This document shows, in pieces, positions 12,466 through 24,108 of a stretch of 64,000 bases of DNA. How positions within the stretch are numbered: position 1 is the first letter of the stretch; each line of letters begins with the position of its first letter. Below the pieces are notes generated by a model. The model did not search any database. It saw only the letters and a program-made list of their open reading frames with translations, and was not told where the DNA came from. This DNA comes from Chrysomallon squamiferum (taxonomy: Eukaryota; Mollusca; Gastropoda; Neomphalida; Peltospiridae). The stretch is taken from contig CM022671.1 in assembly GCA_012295275.1 (NCBI GenBank), positions 21,557,822-21,621,821 of the forward strand. Direction: 5' to 3'. The translations under genes and the position numbers were made by a program.

Positions 12466-12862
12466 AATACTGTAATGGTTTAAGTTGATTTTTTACCCCC
12501 TAAAAACATGTGTATAGAAAAAATTATTGATCACCACTGTAATGGTTTAACGAAAACGAGATTTTGATTCTTTACCCCTTTTCAGCAAAAACATTTGGGA
12601 TAGACACTGAAAAAATTCTTTACCCCTAAAAACATTGGGATAGACACCAAAATTATTTTGATACCATGCATAGTTACTGAGATATTGACGAAAACAAAAT
12701 GTTCAGTAATGGCGGCCTTAATTTGCATATTGTGCGGATTGCCCAAGGATGACAGAGTGGCATCATTCAGATTCTTAAAGAGCACATCTCGGAGGTATAG
12801 AAACAGCAAAAAAACTTTGTACGGACCGCAATGCACGCTTATCGGTCCCTGCCACCGGACTA
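12466..12862 (-). repeat. Right terminal inverted repeat, expanded internally
   Basis: This is the inverted partner of the left end but longer, because the inner motif block (ACTGTAATGGTTTAA followed by TTTACCCC and a GGGATAGACAC stretch) is partly repeated. TTTACCCC occurs near 12493, 12575 and 12619, and ACTGTAATGGTTTAA near 12469 and 12537. The left arm has one copy of each. Confidence 0.8.
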
Positions 12863-12865
12863 AGA
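12863..12865. repeat. Target-site duplication AGA, right copy
   Basis: AGA directly follows the right terminus ACCGGACTA and matches the left flank at 9254-9256. Confidence 0.6.
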
Positions 12866-13149
12866 GAATTTTTATCAAATGCTGTTATACATTGTGTCCT
12901 AAAGAAATGTATGCTTACAACTTGCTGCATTCAGTGAGTTCAAAGTAACACTTGCAGAGGAATGCGCCCAAATACCTATTGCAATTATTCGTGCTCTTAA
13001 TTCCATTTCTCCGAGTTGTTTGCAGTGCCAAGACTTAAATCGTCCACTATAACTCTGTGGTATATATCAAAAAAAATAAAAAATAAAAAAAAAATAACAG
13101 TAATAAAATAAAATATAATAAAATAAAAACGAATATGGAACCTGTAAAA

Positions 13150-13480
13150 TTTTGAAATTATGTAATCGTTCCAGACAGAGTAATTACATTATTTTCGTAA
13201 AAGTATCATATAACGAAATTATGATGAATCTTTTTTTTAACTAAATATTTCAGTATTCAAAATGTTTGGTTCCCCTTTTAATAATAGTTTTTATGGCGTC
13301 TGCGAAATTTTGTAATTATGTAATCGTTGCAGAGTAAATATATTATTTTCGTAAAAGTATCATATAACACAATTATAAAGAATCTCTTTTTAAAATTAAT
13401 ATTTCTGTATTCAAAAGTTTTTGTTTTCCTTTTTAAAAATAGTTTTTATGTCGTCTGCAAAATGTCACACGTAATTAATG
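13150..13480. repeat. Diverged tandem duplication, period about 158 bp
   Basis: TGTAATCGTT at 13161 and 13319, followed in both by CGTAAAAGTATCATATAAC, AGTATTCAAAA-like and AGTTTTTATGNCGTCTGC blocks. Two diverged copies in direct orientation. Confidence 0.75.
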
Positions 13481-14042
13481 ATCATCGCGGCGACAGAAAA
13501 CAAAAAAACATTATCAACTTTGCATTGTTAAAATAACACATAAGAAAATGATGATAAAAGACAGAAAGAAAAAACAGCTGCTAAATATGGTTGGAATAAA
13601 ATGTTTTTGAGAGATAAAACATGAATAAACATCTTATTTAATTATTTGTCATCTTGAATTATTAAATAATTTCCAGATCGCAACAACGACAACAACAACA
13701 ACAGCAAGAGTAACAATAACTGTTATAACAGTAATAAGAAGAATATTCTGAAAATAAATGTGTGTGTATGTTGAACTAAATAATTCAGTTTTTGGTTATT
13801 AATTACTTGAAATATTTGTATTTCTAGTGCTACTAGTGTTGCTGCTGTTTTATACCGCTACTATAATATTTCTTGTATTTTTATACTTATTGTTGTCATT
13901 AAAAAAAGAGATCTGATATATTCTTTCGAGTATATCGTTAATTATTAATAAATTTTGTGAACAGTTAATATTTGTTTCTTTTTTTCTTTAATATTTGTAA
14001 TAGAATCAGTTTGGTGAAAATTTAAGGTCTATATATTCTATA

Positions 14043-14109
14043 GTTAATGTATGTATGTATGTATGTATACGTACGTACGTACGTACGTATATATATATAT
14101 ATATATATA
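14043..14109. repeat. Compound (GTAT)n-(ACGT)n-(AT)n microsatellite
   Basis: GTAT units pass into about five ACGT units and then an AT run. The ACGT part is self-complementary and rich in CpG. Confidence 0.9.
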
Positions 14110-15050
14110 ACTATTGTTTTTAGTGCTGATGTCCACTTAATTGTTGTCAGAATCACTTTCCTTACGAGCAGTACAACTGTCAAATAAAATTTAATCCGGT
14201 TCCGTTTAAAGGTAATGTTGGGGGATTTCCCTTTGAGAAGTAAATGATGATTGGTCTATTTATTAGTGTAAGGAAACAACGAAAACTTTAATCCAATGAA
14301 AGGGCCCGTAACATCGCTGAAAAATAAAGCACATGGATTAATGTTGTTTTCGTTTGGTGTGAGCAAATGTCAGAGTAATATGAATTAACCAGCTACTTGA
14401 CTGATTAAATAACAATCGTTTTCAGTCTATCCTAATTGACAGGTAAAGATAGGATCGATTTCTTACGATGAAAACTAAGCTAGTTTAAAATCTCGCGATT
14501 CGTTATTCACAATATAATAATAATGCCAATGACTATTGCATCAAACGTTAGTAGTAATACTAGTGCTAGTACTAGTAGGAGTCATTTACCAACTTAATAT
14601 GTTTAGGCTTATGCCTAATCACTAATTTAGTATTGAAAGTAAAATATTTATTAATACGTGCATTTTCATGTTGCCGTGGGCAGCACCTGTCATGCTTTAT
14701 AGTAAATAAATAATTTTGATAATAATTTAATAAGAGTTAGACATTCAATTTAGTAATGTTAATCGAGGCAAGACTCACTTTTGTTTTCGAAAATTTTATG
14801 CCAGTTAGAAATCTTGTTTTTATTTTCAAAACATGAATTTATTTTTTATAACTGACATGAATAATGGTGTAAAAATAAAATGTTAGTAGCTATATTCATA
14901 CTTTTTAAAATAATAATAGGAAGAAGGAAAGAGAAATATTGTAACGTAAACACATTGTTCAAATGATATAAAAATCTGTTACATATTTATTGATATATTA
15001 CACCTATGATTTTTTAAATGTAACCGATATATTTGTAAACATTCATTACT

Positions 15051-15088
<38 letters not shown>

Positions 15089-15129
15089 TTATTATTTTTT
15101 TTATATAATTTTTAGCTATAGACGTAAAT

Positions 15130-15331
15130 ATGAGAATGATTTTACCTGGGAAGAAATTTTTCTCTGTGACTGCCAACCGAGTATTAAGGAAGATATCTCA
15201 CTCAACTGAAAGCAGTTCTGTTTTTGATGTCATTGTGGTGGGTGGTGGTCATGCAGGGACTGAAGCAGCTTGTGCAGCAGCTAGAATGGGGGCCACAACA
15301 CTTCTGGTCACTCACAAGATTGAAACAATAG
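15130..15331 (+). CDS. MTO1: MTO1 coding exon 1
   Basis: Encodes 67 codons plus one base: a start peptide rich in Lys/Arg and Ser ([20 protein letters not shown]), then the FAD-binding GGGHAG motif, ending at IETI plus G. The donor is ATAG|GTTATT. The frame closes soon inside the intron. Confidence 0.9.
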
Positions 15332-16556
15332 GTTATTATTAACAACTATTATAACATATACTTGTATTTGTATGTGTTTGCGTGACTCACAAGACTGAAA
15401 CTATTAAAAACTATTATAACATACTATTTATGCATAGATTTTTATATGTATGATTATATATGTGTGTATATATAAAAGAAAATCATATTCAAATCTGTGT
15501 GTGTAACTTTCTATCTTAGTATGTATCTATGATTGTGTTCCTTTTTCTTCTTTTTTTTTTTTTTTTGGCCTTTCTGTTTAAAATGATGCCAGAGAAAAAT
15601 GTCAGTCTCCATTCATTGTCATTATCCTTTGAGTTGTTTTATTGTTTTATAATCACACTTTATTATTATTCAAGACTGGTGTTGATAAATAAACAAAAAC
15701 ATTTATTTAAAATACTCAGAATATAGTTTGGTTGGTGGTTGTTTTTTTTCATAGTATCAGTATAATATTTCATGATATATATAATATAATAATTATTTTC
15801 TTATTCTGTAATCACAATTACATATATAGCTTATAATATTATATTATTACTGTATCAGGAGCTTTAAGATGAAACAAACAGAGCTTGTTCCATTCTCAGC
15901 AGTATTAATATTGCATTCTGCATATAATCAGTTTAAACCATTACTGCACATGATTGAACAAATTCAATTTATGATCTGCAGAGAAATTAAATTAAGGAAT
16001 TTTGTGAATTACCGTCGCAAGGTGTTAACTGTGCAGAGTTCAAGGAAATGTTTAAAATAATTCTTGTAATTTGTACGGAGCTAATGAATGGTTTGCATTA
16101 CACTGCAGTACAGTAGTGATGGACTGATGTGGTGTGCGCTGCTGCTTATTGATAGACGTCTCACCAAGGTGTCAGTTGTCACCAGATGAGTCCTGGCTCA
16201 TGTGTCCTCTGAGCTATTTCATATTCCAGCGAGAGCTCAGCACTCTGTTTATGACTGAGCTTGTGTCACTGCACACATACACACACATACACACACAGAT
16301 TTTTACACGAAAACACACACGTATTCAGAGACACACACAAACAAATGCATGACAAAAAAAACCCACAGAAACGTGTGCACATATTAAATCTGAATTCTTT
16401 AGGAAAAACCTACATTTTTGTTGTTGTAATATTTTTTAGACTCGCACATAATTTCTTCATGATTTGGATATTGCTCACATCTTTGTATTTTATTGTTTAA
16501 TTTTATTATCTTTTTATTATTTTATTTATTGATTGACTGATTTTTATTATTATTAT

Positions 16557-16589
<33 letters not shown>

Positions 16590-17366
16590 TCTTTGTTACA
16601 AAAACAAACCAAAAATAATAATAAAAGAGTGCATCATCACACATAGTGGATAATAGTCCATCATTTGTTTCTCATTACCAAGATTAAAAAATAATAATGA
16701 AATTAGCATCCCAAGAGAATGAACAAAAAACAAAACGTTCACCCTCAAATCATTTTTAAATTCTGTTACCTATCATCATTATGTTTAAAAGCAAATGACG
16801 TGAATCTTTCAGCTTTTAACATTACGTTAATACATTATAGAGAATCATGAAAAATCTTTATTTTCAGGTGAAATGTCTTGTAACCCATCCTTCGGTGGAA
16901 TTGGCAAAGGTCACTTGATGAAAGAAGTGGATGCTCTTGATGGCATGTGTGCCCGTGTGTGTGGTAAGGTTTAATAACTTTACCAGAAAGAATTACATGT
17001 TTAAATATAACAAAGAAAGCTTTTTAGTTTTGGGGAAATAAGAAGTTATAATAACAAGCATGCTAGAACCATTCTCTGGTGGAAGTATCCCGAGTTATTC
17101 AAGTAAAATCCAGTTTCTTCAGATCTAGAGAAATTACATTCTTTTACTAACCAGTTAACATTCTTTTATGGGTTGTACTAACAGTTAACATTCTTTATGG
17201 TTTATCAACCAGTTAAAACTTTATTATTTACTAACCAGTTAATATTCTTTATGGTTTACTAAGCAGTTAACACATTTTATATTTCACTAAGCAGTTAAGA
17301 ATGTTTTTTTTTCTTAAAAAGGAAAGAAAAAGAAAGAAATATAACAAGAGTTTGAAAATTAAATTA

Positions 17367-17401
<35 letters not shown>

Positions 17402-19875
17402 ATTATTATTTATTTATTTAATTATTTATTTAATTGTATTCTTCTTCTTATTTTTAATTGGTATTAGTACTATTACTCTTTAAAATGAATGAATAAATAA
17501 ATGATTAATAAAAAACTGTGCTAAAAAAAAAAAAAAATACAGAAGAAAATTATAATCAATAGTTTATTTTTTATTTCACTCATAATATTATACAAACACT
17601 TAGTTATGCTTTTTTGTTCATGTAAAGTTAATGAGTGTCTATCCAGAGAATACATTTTTAGAAATTTAGGTCCAGAATTAAATAATTTCTGTGAACAAAC
17701 TGTCATTATGGGATTTTTTTGTTTTTTTTCTTGTATTTTTAAATAACCTTTTGTCTGTAGAGATTATATAATTGATTTTTAATTTTTTTGTTTGTTTCTG
17801 TATTCATCAAAAAAAAAAAAAATATAATAATCATAAAATATATTAAAAAAACCTTTAAAAAAACAAAAAGAAATCAAATTATATATATTAAATTTAAATT
17901 CTGGGCAGTTACAAACATTTCAGTTTAAATAGGTTAATTATTGTTAGGATTTCACTGTCTGGATATACACACTAATATTTATTTTAATAATACATTTTTT
18001 TTTTTTTTTTTCTTCTTTTTATCTTTCTTTTTATTAATATCATCATCATCATCATCATCATAATCATCATTACTACTATTTCTACCACCACTGCTACTAC
18101 TGTTACCATCTTCATTATCATCATTATTACTATTATTGCCCTACTTATTATCATCATCATCATCATCATTATAACTACCACCATCACCACTATTACTATT
18201 AACATCATCATCATCATCATTATGATTACTACTACTACTACTTTTCTACCACCACCATTTCTACTACAGTTATCATCACCACCATTATCTTTTTTATTTT
18301 ATTTTTTTGTTATTATTATTAAAAAAAAAAAAAAAAAAACAAGAAAAAAAAAAAAGACTTCTGCTTTAATTTTTTTGTAAGAAATAATTTAATTTATGTT
18401 TTATTAAATTTCAGACCAGTCAGGTTTGCAGTACAAAATCCTCAACAAAAGAAAGGGACCTGCAGTCTGGGTATGATTTATTTTTCAATATACTACAGTA
18501 TTTTTAAACATTATTAGAAACAAATTACACATTCCCACAAAGCAAACTTTGAGCATCAAGACACTGACATTTTCATGCATCCTGCATCAAGATAGTGAAA
18601 TTTTCATGCGTCCTACCACTCTACAATGAAAATGATTAAGATTTGTATAATACTCAACAACAAATATAAAAAATGTTATTAAACATTTAAAACAATTTTT
18701 ACCATGAAAATGTAGAAATTGTAAAATGATTGAAATAATTGTTTTTTTATTACTGCTTTAAAAATCTTATCTAAAGTTTAATGTATTTTTATGTTACATT
18801 TTATGGTATAAAAATATAATTTCACACCAAAATCTAAAAGGATGAAAAATATACATTTGTTATATTTTACCTGAAATGTGACACATTCAGGGATTCACAC
18901 CTTTTACTAACTAGATAACACATATGTTAACATGTTAACTTCTCTTTTTTTACTGACTAGTTATCTCCTAATATTTTTTCTAATTAATTTTTATGTAACC
19001 AGTTAATATCATTTGATATACATCTTTCACTAACAAATTAACAACTTTTTTATTGTTTCAGTGACCATTTAACCATTATTATTATGTTTTACTAACCAGA
19101 TAACAACAACAATTCTATGATGTTTTTAATCCCATATTATCATCAATGAAAAAAATGTTAATAAAAATATGTTTAATCATAATAACATGTGTTAGTTTCT
19201 GTAAATATGTTTAATCATAATAACGTGATATTTTCTGTAATGATTCCAGGGTCCTCGAGCTCAGATTGACAGAGACCTGTACAAGGAACACATGCAGAGA
19301 GAGATTCGCAAATTTAACAACCTCAGAATAATGGCTGCTCCTGTTGAAGATCTGCTCCTTAAGGAGTCCAGTCAACCAGACCATGATCTCATGAAACAGG
19401 AGTGTATGGGTGTGGTTCTTGGTAAGTTGGAGAAACGTATTTGAGTTTTGATATTGCTTTGAATTTTACATTTTATTTGTATGACACTGAAGAAATTTTT
19501 TTTTTCTGTATTTTTTTCTTTTTTTTTCTTTAATATTTTTAGACTTTTTAAGTATAATATATATATTTTTTTTACATATATATTTGTGAAAGACAAGATA
19601 GTATAACACCACAACATAGTATGGAATATATATGAACACATTTGTTTTTTCATGCATTTTTTTTAGAGTTTTGCCATTCTTTATTATTAGCAGCAATTGC
19701 ATCCACAAAAATAAATACTAGAAAAAAAGGACCTAGATGATCTGTTGGGTAATTAGGCAGTTTTTGTGACCACAAGGAATACACTTAAACCACAAAACTG
19801 GAGCATTGATGAATATCTTATTTAATTTTTATAAATTTTATTTTTATTCTTTAAAAGGTAGGATTATTATTATTA

Positions 19876-19953
<78 letters not shown>

Positions 19954-21754
19954 TATTTATTTATTTTTTTTTTTTTCAGGGGATGGGAAGGTAGTCAGAG
20001 GAAAAACTGTTGTCTTGACAACAGGGACATTTTTGCGAGGGTGTATAAATATTGGTTTGTCTGTCCGTCCAGCTGGGAGGTTAGGAGATGAGCCTTCGGT
20101 TGGATTGGCAAAAACACTGGAATCAGCTGGTTTCACAATGGGCCGACTAAAGACAGGTTTGGTAAAAATTATTATTTTATTTCCAGTATCATTTTCCAAA
20201 AACAAAATACTTTTTTTTATTACAAGTTGACACGTCATTATCAGCTTTTCCCAAAAGAATATTCAATGGCACATTTTTTTTTTTGCATGTATGTTCACAC
20301 CATCATTTATTTAATTTATGAACATTTTTACTTAGTTCAATTTTGATATATTACAAGTTTTATTGAATTGTTTTTCTTGTATATATATATCAACATGACA
20401 GAGTTTATTTATCATTTTATTAATGCTGAATAAATGTTATATACTACAAAATCTTTTTTTCTTTATTTTATAGATAATCTTTTCCAGTGTAGAAAGATAA
20501 TTTATACATAAATTTACATTTTTGTAATTCTTTACAGCCAGGAATACTGTTAATTTTTCTATTTTTATTTAATTCTGTTTTTAGGAACACCCCCTCGTAT
20601 TGATGGCAGGACAGTAGACTATTCCAAAATGACTGTCATGTCTGGGGATAACCCTCCTCAGCCATTTTCTTTTCTGAACAAAGAAGTGTGGATCAAGGTA
20701 ACTTTCACAACATTTTGTCATCAAGCAGATGAATTGTTAAGTAGCATATTAATTAAATTTGGATTAGAACAGAATAATTGTCAAGTTATGAAATTAAATG
20801 CATTATGTCTGTGACAGTATTAACCTCTTCAGTATTGTGTGATGGTCTTGTTTCAAAGACAGTTTTCACTTTCTGGATAGGATGTTATTATTTCATAATT
20901 ATATTTGTATTTAGTATAATAATGCTGGTAAGCTATATATTATTTTCCCAAGAGTTCCATTGACAGTCCAAAATGCCCATATTAACAAATGATCCATAAG
21001 AAATGGTAAAAAAAACAATCCCAGCAGAAATACTTAAACATCAGATCTGTCAGTGTTGTCTAGTTAAGAAAAATGATGAATATCAAAATGTAACAGTCAG
21101 TATCTGAACTTTGGTAAAAGTAAACAAGAACTTTACTGGGTTGGTACAAATTTGCTATGATACAGAAATTCTGCTGCAACTCAGTATAATTTTATTCTAA
21201 AAATGAACACCATCAGTACAGTCAAAATAGTGACTGCTACAGAAGTCTGTTAAAGTACATATGAGTTTAACAGAGCCTGGCTGGAGTTAAACTTTTTAAT
21301 GTTAATGGTTGTAAGATATTAGTAATGTTATTTTGTAAAGAAAAGGAAATACTTTTTTTTTGATGATGCCATTGAGCGACATTTTCCCTCAGACATATGT
21401 ATGACATTTGCAGGATTGGGAAAGTGCAATGAAATATTCCTTGTTGCTGTTCTAAACACCAGCAGCATATTTTCTCTGTCATTTAAACATCATCAATTAA
21501 TAAATAAATCAATCAAATGAAAATACATACACTTTTTTGATAATTAAGAATATTAATGCATTGTTAAGCATATCTTAATATATATATTTATTTATTTATT
21601 TATTTATTTATTTATTTGTTTGTTTATTTATTTGACTTTAGGCAGAAGATCAAGTGAATTGTCACCTGACCACTACAACCGAAGCTGTTGATGCCATTGT
21701 TCGTGAAACCCTGCATCAGAACAGACATGTCATGGAAGAAATCAATGGGCCAAG
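15130..21754 (+). CDS. MTO1: MTO1, mitochondrial tRNA modification enzyme (5' portion, 7 exons)
   Basis: Homologue of bacterial MnmG/GidA. This FAD protein works with GTPBP3/MnmE in mitochondria to modify the wobble uridine (5-taurinomethyl or cmnm type) of certain tRNAs. Coding exons are 15130-15331, 16868-16963, 18415-18470, 19250-19421, 19980-20156, 20585-20697 and 21642-21754, all with GT...AG borders and compatible phases. The joined protein of about 309 residues begins with a basic, presequence-like segment. It carries the FAD dinucleotide fold [20 protein letters not shown], then [48 protein letters not shown] and [20 protein letters not shown]. It stops at NGPR, where family members continue with a YCPSIE-type segment. 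That segment, the rest of the FAD site and the C-terminal helical domain were not found up to 64,000. Translation past the last donor meets a stop at once. The start ATG is the first in frame; an acceptor-like AG at 15114-15115 suggests an upstream UTR exon. Confidence 0.93.
16868..16963 (+). CDS. MTO1: MTO1 coding exon 2
   Basis: The TTTTCAG acceptor is followed by codons for [20 protein letters not shown], the strongly conserved block after the FAD fold, ending at ARVC with phase 1 and the donor G|GTAAGG. Both borders are canonical. Confidence 0.92.
17139..17300. repeat. MTO1 intron 2: ACTAACCAGTTAACATTCTTT minisatellite
   Basis: Five to six copies of a unit near 28-34 bp with the core ACTAACCAGTTAACATTCTT, variably mutated. 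The core contains ACTAAC, which resembles a splicing branch-site sequence. Confidence 0.7.
18020..18300. repeat. Degenerate trinucleotide tract in MTO1 intron 2
   Basis: Mixed ATC/ACC/ACT/ATT triplets with 3-bp periodicity throughout. They give the Met- or Ile-rich frames read here on the minus strand (about 17984-18220), which are not genes. Confidence 0.8.
18415..18470 (+). CDS. MTO1: MTO1 coding exon 3
   Basis: A short exon of 56 bases after AAATTTCAG, encoding [19 protein letters not shown] across the junction and ending in phase 0 at TGG|GTATGA. The motif is diagnostic for MnmG/MTO1. Confidence 0.92.
18903..19106. repeat. MTO1 intron 3: diverged ACTAACCAGTTAAC repeat
   Basis: The same core as the intron 2 array recurs in mutated form (ACTAACTAGATAAC, ACTGACTAGTTATC, GTAACCAGTTAATA, ACTAACAAATTAAC, ACTAACCAGATAAC). 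It looks like an older array of the same family in the neighbouring intron. Confidence 0.55.
19250..19421 (+). CDS. MTO1: MTO1 coding exon 4
   Basis: Starts after ATTCCAG with [15 protein letters not shown] and continues to a less conserved segment ([12 protein letters not shown]) ending CMGVVL in phase 1 at TTG|GTAAGT, a near-ideal donor. Confidence 0.92.
19863..19952. repeat. (ATT)n microsatellite before MTO1 exon 5
   Basis: About 90 bp of ATT repeats ending some 27 bases before the exon 5 acceptor, forming part of its T-rich tract. Length change here could affect recognition of this exon. Confidence 0.9.
19980..20156 (+). CDS. MTO1: MTO1 coding exon 5
   Basis: Begins right after a long ATT tract and TTTTTTCAG. 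It encodes [20 protein letters not shown] and then [16 protein letters not shown] to GRLKT. The junction must be ACAG|GTTTGG to keep KTGTPPR in frame; this donor is weak, with a G|GTAAAA alternative 5 bases on. Confidence 0.92.
20585..20697 (+). CDS. MTO1: MTO1 coding exon 6
   Basis: After TTTTTAG it completes [18 protein letters not shown] and continues with [13 protein letters not shown] to WIK in phase 0 at AAG|GTAACT. GDNP and PFSF match the family's substrate/FAD-proximal region. Confidence 0.92.
21642..21754 (+). CDS. MTO1: MTO1 coding exon 7 (last one found)
   Basis: After GACTTTAG it encodes [20 protein letters not shown] and [18 protein letters not shown], ending in phase 2 at CCAAG|GTAGGA. 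CHLTTT matches the family CYITHT-type segment. The next exon should start with a Tyr-Cys-Pro-Ser-Ile-Glu-like segment but was not found. Confidence 0.9.
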
Positions 21755-22040
21755 GTAGGACTTGTTTTTATTTTTAATTAAACTGACAGACAAGCAGAGT
21801 TTTTATTGTCATCTCACTCTGAATAATACTAAGGCACTTCTCATTGTATTGTGACATCTTACCTATGCTGGATAACACTGTGGACACATGTCTTATCCAG
21901 TACCAACCAATGTAGGACTTGTTTTTTATTTTTAATTAACTGACAGACAGATAAACAGACATTTTTTGTCATCTCCCTGTTTGAACAATGCTGGGGCACT
22001 TCTCATTGCAACACTGGATAACACTGTAGTCACTTATCAT
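21752..22040. repeat. Tandem duplication, period about 157 bp, over the exon 7 donor
   Basis: GTAGGACTTGTTTTTATTTTTAATTAA with ACTGACAGACA, TGTCATCTC, GGCACTTCTCATTG and CTGGATAACACTGT follow the exon 7 donor, and the set recurs in order from 21912. The second copy is preceded by CCAAT instead of CCAAG, so a donor-like GT was duplicated into the intron. Confidence 0.75.
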
Positions 22041-23390
22041 GACATTATAAGAATCCAAATATTAATTTAGTAAAATAAAATCAGAAATAGATGTTATAAT
22101 GAAAATATGAATCATTCATTAAGTTGGTTATGTTGCATTGTCAGTGGATTATAGCAAAAATATATCATTTATTTGTGTTATCATTTCAAATAACAGTATA
22201 ACAATATAAAAGCAGTGGTTAAATACTGGTATGAAATAACATTTAGTGTCAAATTCTCTGTGAATTTATTTTTTATCATTTTCATCATTTTGATTATCAT
22301 TGTTATCATCATCATAACACATTAATGTTATTTTAATTTTTGAATTAGTTATATACATGTATGAAGTAATTTCTGCACCAAGCATTTAACTTTTTAGTAT
22401 TGTCATAAATGAAATTTTTATGACTCAAGATTTTTTTCTGAAATAATGATGTCTTTATCAGTTTGTTTATAGACAGACATTTTTTCAAGTAATAGAAAGA
22501 TAGTTTGTTTTAGACTCTAATATAAAACAATCCAAATGTTTTCTTTCCTTTTTTTTCTTCTCATTTTTTAGACTTTGTTTTCAGTCTTTGATTACTAATT
22601 ATTTAAAAAATAAATGAACCAAATTATGTTGCTAATGATACCAACCATATTTTAAAATATAATGCAGAGATTATAGAAATACTGTTAATGAGATAATCAA
22701 TTTAAATTAAATTCAATCTGTAATATTTGATATAAAAAAAGCCAGTGCAGTCATTTCTATAGAAATTTTCTCATTTGCCTTGTCCAAAATTTTAATTTTT
22801 TTTCTTAAAACGTCTCTTTGTAAAATTCAATTTAATGTATTTGTAAACTGAATTTTAAAAGCAACAGACATAAATTAAAATGTCAGTATATTTCTTTTTC
22901 AGTAAACTTTTTCAGTAAATTTATTAATTTGGCTTTCATGATTATAGTTTCTACATCTATAGATAATATATTAAATGATGGCACGAAAAACATTCTGCAT
23001 TTTGTTTTTCACTTAATGATTTTTTTATTATTATTTTTATTTTATTTTTATTTTTAAGGAATGAAAAACAACACACTCCCAATAAATTCATAAATTATTT
23101 CCATCCATAGAAAAGAAAAACATTTGCTTTAGCTTGTACAGATAAAAAACCACCAAAAAACCATTATACAATTCTTTCTTTAATTTCTCTTAATTCAGTA
23201 GTGGCACAGTTCTTTTATTAAATTAGTTTTTTTATTACACTTTTTTTTCTTAAGCCACCAAATTGCTTTATTTTACATGACATCTGTAAATAGAGTTATC
23301 TCTCTTGGTAAAAAGTGAAAAGATATATGACATAAAAAAAAAATGAGGTAGTTCTTAATTGACATAAAAACAAAACCGTCTTATAAAAAA

Positions 23391-23445
23391 ATTTTGGTGC
23401 CTAAGATCAGCCTGATTTATTTAATTTTTTTGTTTTATTCTATCT

Positions 23446-23484
<39 letters not shown>

Positions 23485-23629
23485 TATATATATGTACATA
23501 CATAACTATATAATGTACAAACAAACATACAGGCACACACAAATTTACACCCACTCACACACACACACATATGCAATTTTGGTGCCTAAGATCAGCCTGA
23601 TTTATTTAATTTTTTTTTTTATTCTATCT

Positions 23630-23669
<40 letters not shown>

Positions 23670-23765
23670 TATATATATATATATGTACATACATAACTAT
23701 ATAATGTACAAACAAACATACAGGCACACACAAATTTACACCCACTCACACACACACACACATAT
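23391..23765. repeat. Recent tandem duplication, period 185 bp
   Basis: ATTTTGGTGCCTAAGATCAG begins copies at 23391 and 23576. Both run through a long T tract, a TA tract, GTACATACATAACTATATAA, ACAGGCACACACAAATTTAC and a CA tract. Copies differ mainly in the length of the simple tracts, so the event looks recent. Confidence 0.9.
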
Positions 23766-24076
23766 GCATTTATGCACAGACACAATTTATATATATTTTT
23801 TTTAAATTCATGTTAACCACACAAAAATCCTTTCCAGCATGAGTACCATAATTTTCTTTTTTTTAGCTCTCACAAAGGTTAATGTCTTACATTTCCTGGG
23901 TCTCAGGTTCTCCAAAGTTATTTTCAGAATCCTGTGACTTGCACACACATTTTTCCCATGCACACAGTAGATGCACATCATCAAGTACAGAGCAGTCTGC
24001 TGACAACATTCTTTCAGTTCATATATCTCACTGAATCTCTTCCTGTTGTATTTTGTATATCTTCTTTTTAATTTCT

Positions 24077-24108
<32 letters not shown>

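Larger units (their letters stand above)
9257..12862 (+). mobile_element. Academ-type DNA transposon, frame-disrupted copy
   Basis: The element starts TAGTCCGGT at 9257 and ends ACCGGACTA at 12862. It is flanked by AGA at 9254-9256 and 12863-12865, a 3-bp target duplication. The ends carry long inverted repeats. Between them is a plus-strand transposase coding region split over five frame segments. The order seen is a DDE-type region, an XPG/FEN1 (PIN-like) nuclease region with the HEEAD and GCDT motifs, and a C-terminal eight-cysteine CxC-type finger. Academ transposons are described as encoding a transposase with XPG-nuclease and Cys8 regions and making 3-4 bp duplications, so the assignment fits on structure and ends. 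The interior is clearly less AT-rich than the host DNA. The copy lacks the N-terminal part usual for such proteins and has frame breaks, so it cannot make its own transposase. Confidence 0.8.
12866..15115. other. Intergenic region upstream of MTO1
   Basis: No coding region was recognised. It holds a diverged tandem duplication (13150-13480), a compound GTAT/ACGT/AT repeat (14043-14109) and a TTTA tract (about 15052-15086) just before the first MTO1 coding exon. The MTO1 promoter and any 5' UTR exon should lie here, but no clear core promoter could be read. Confidence 0.5.
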
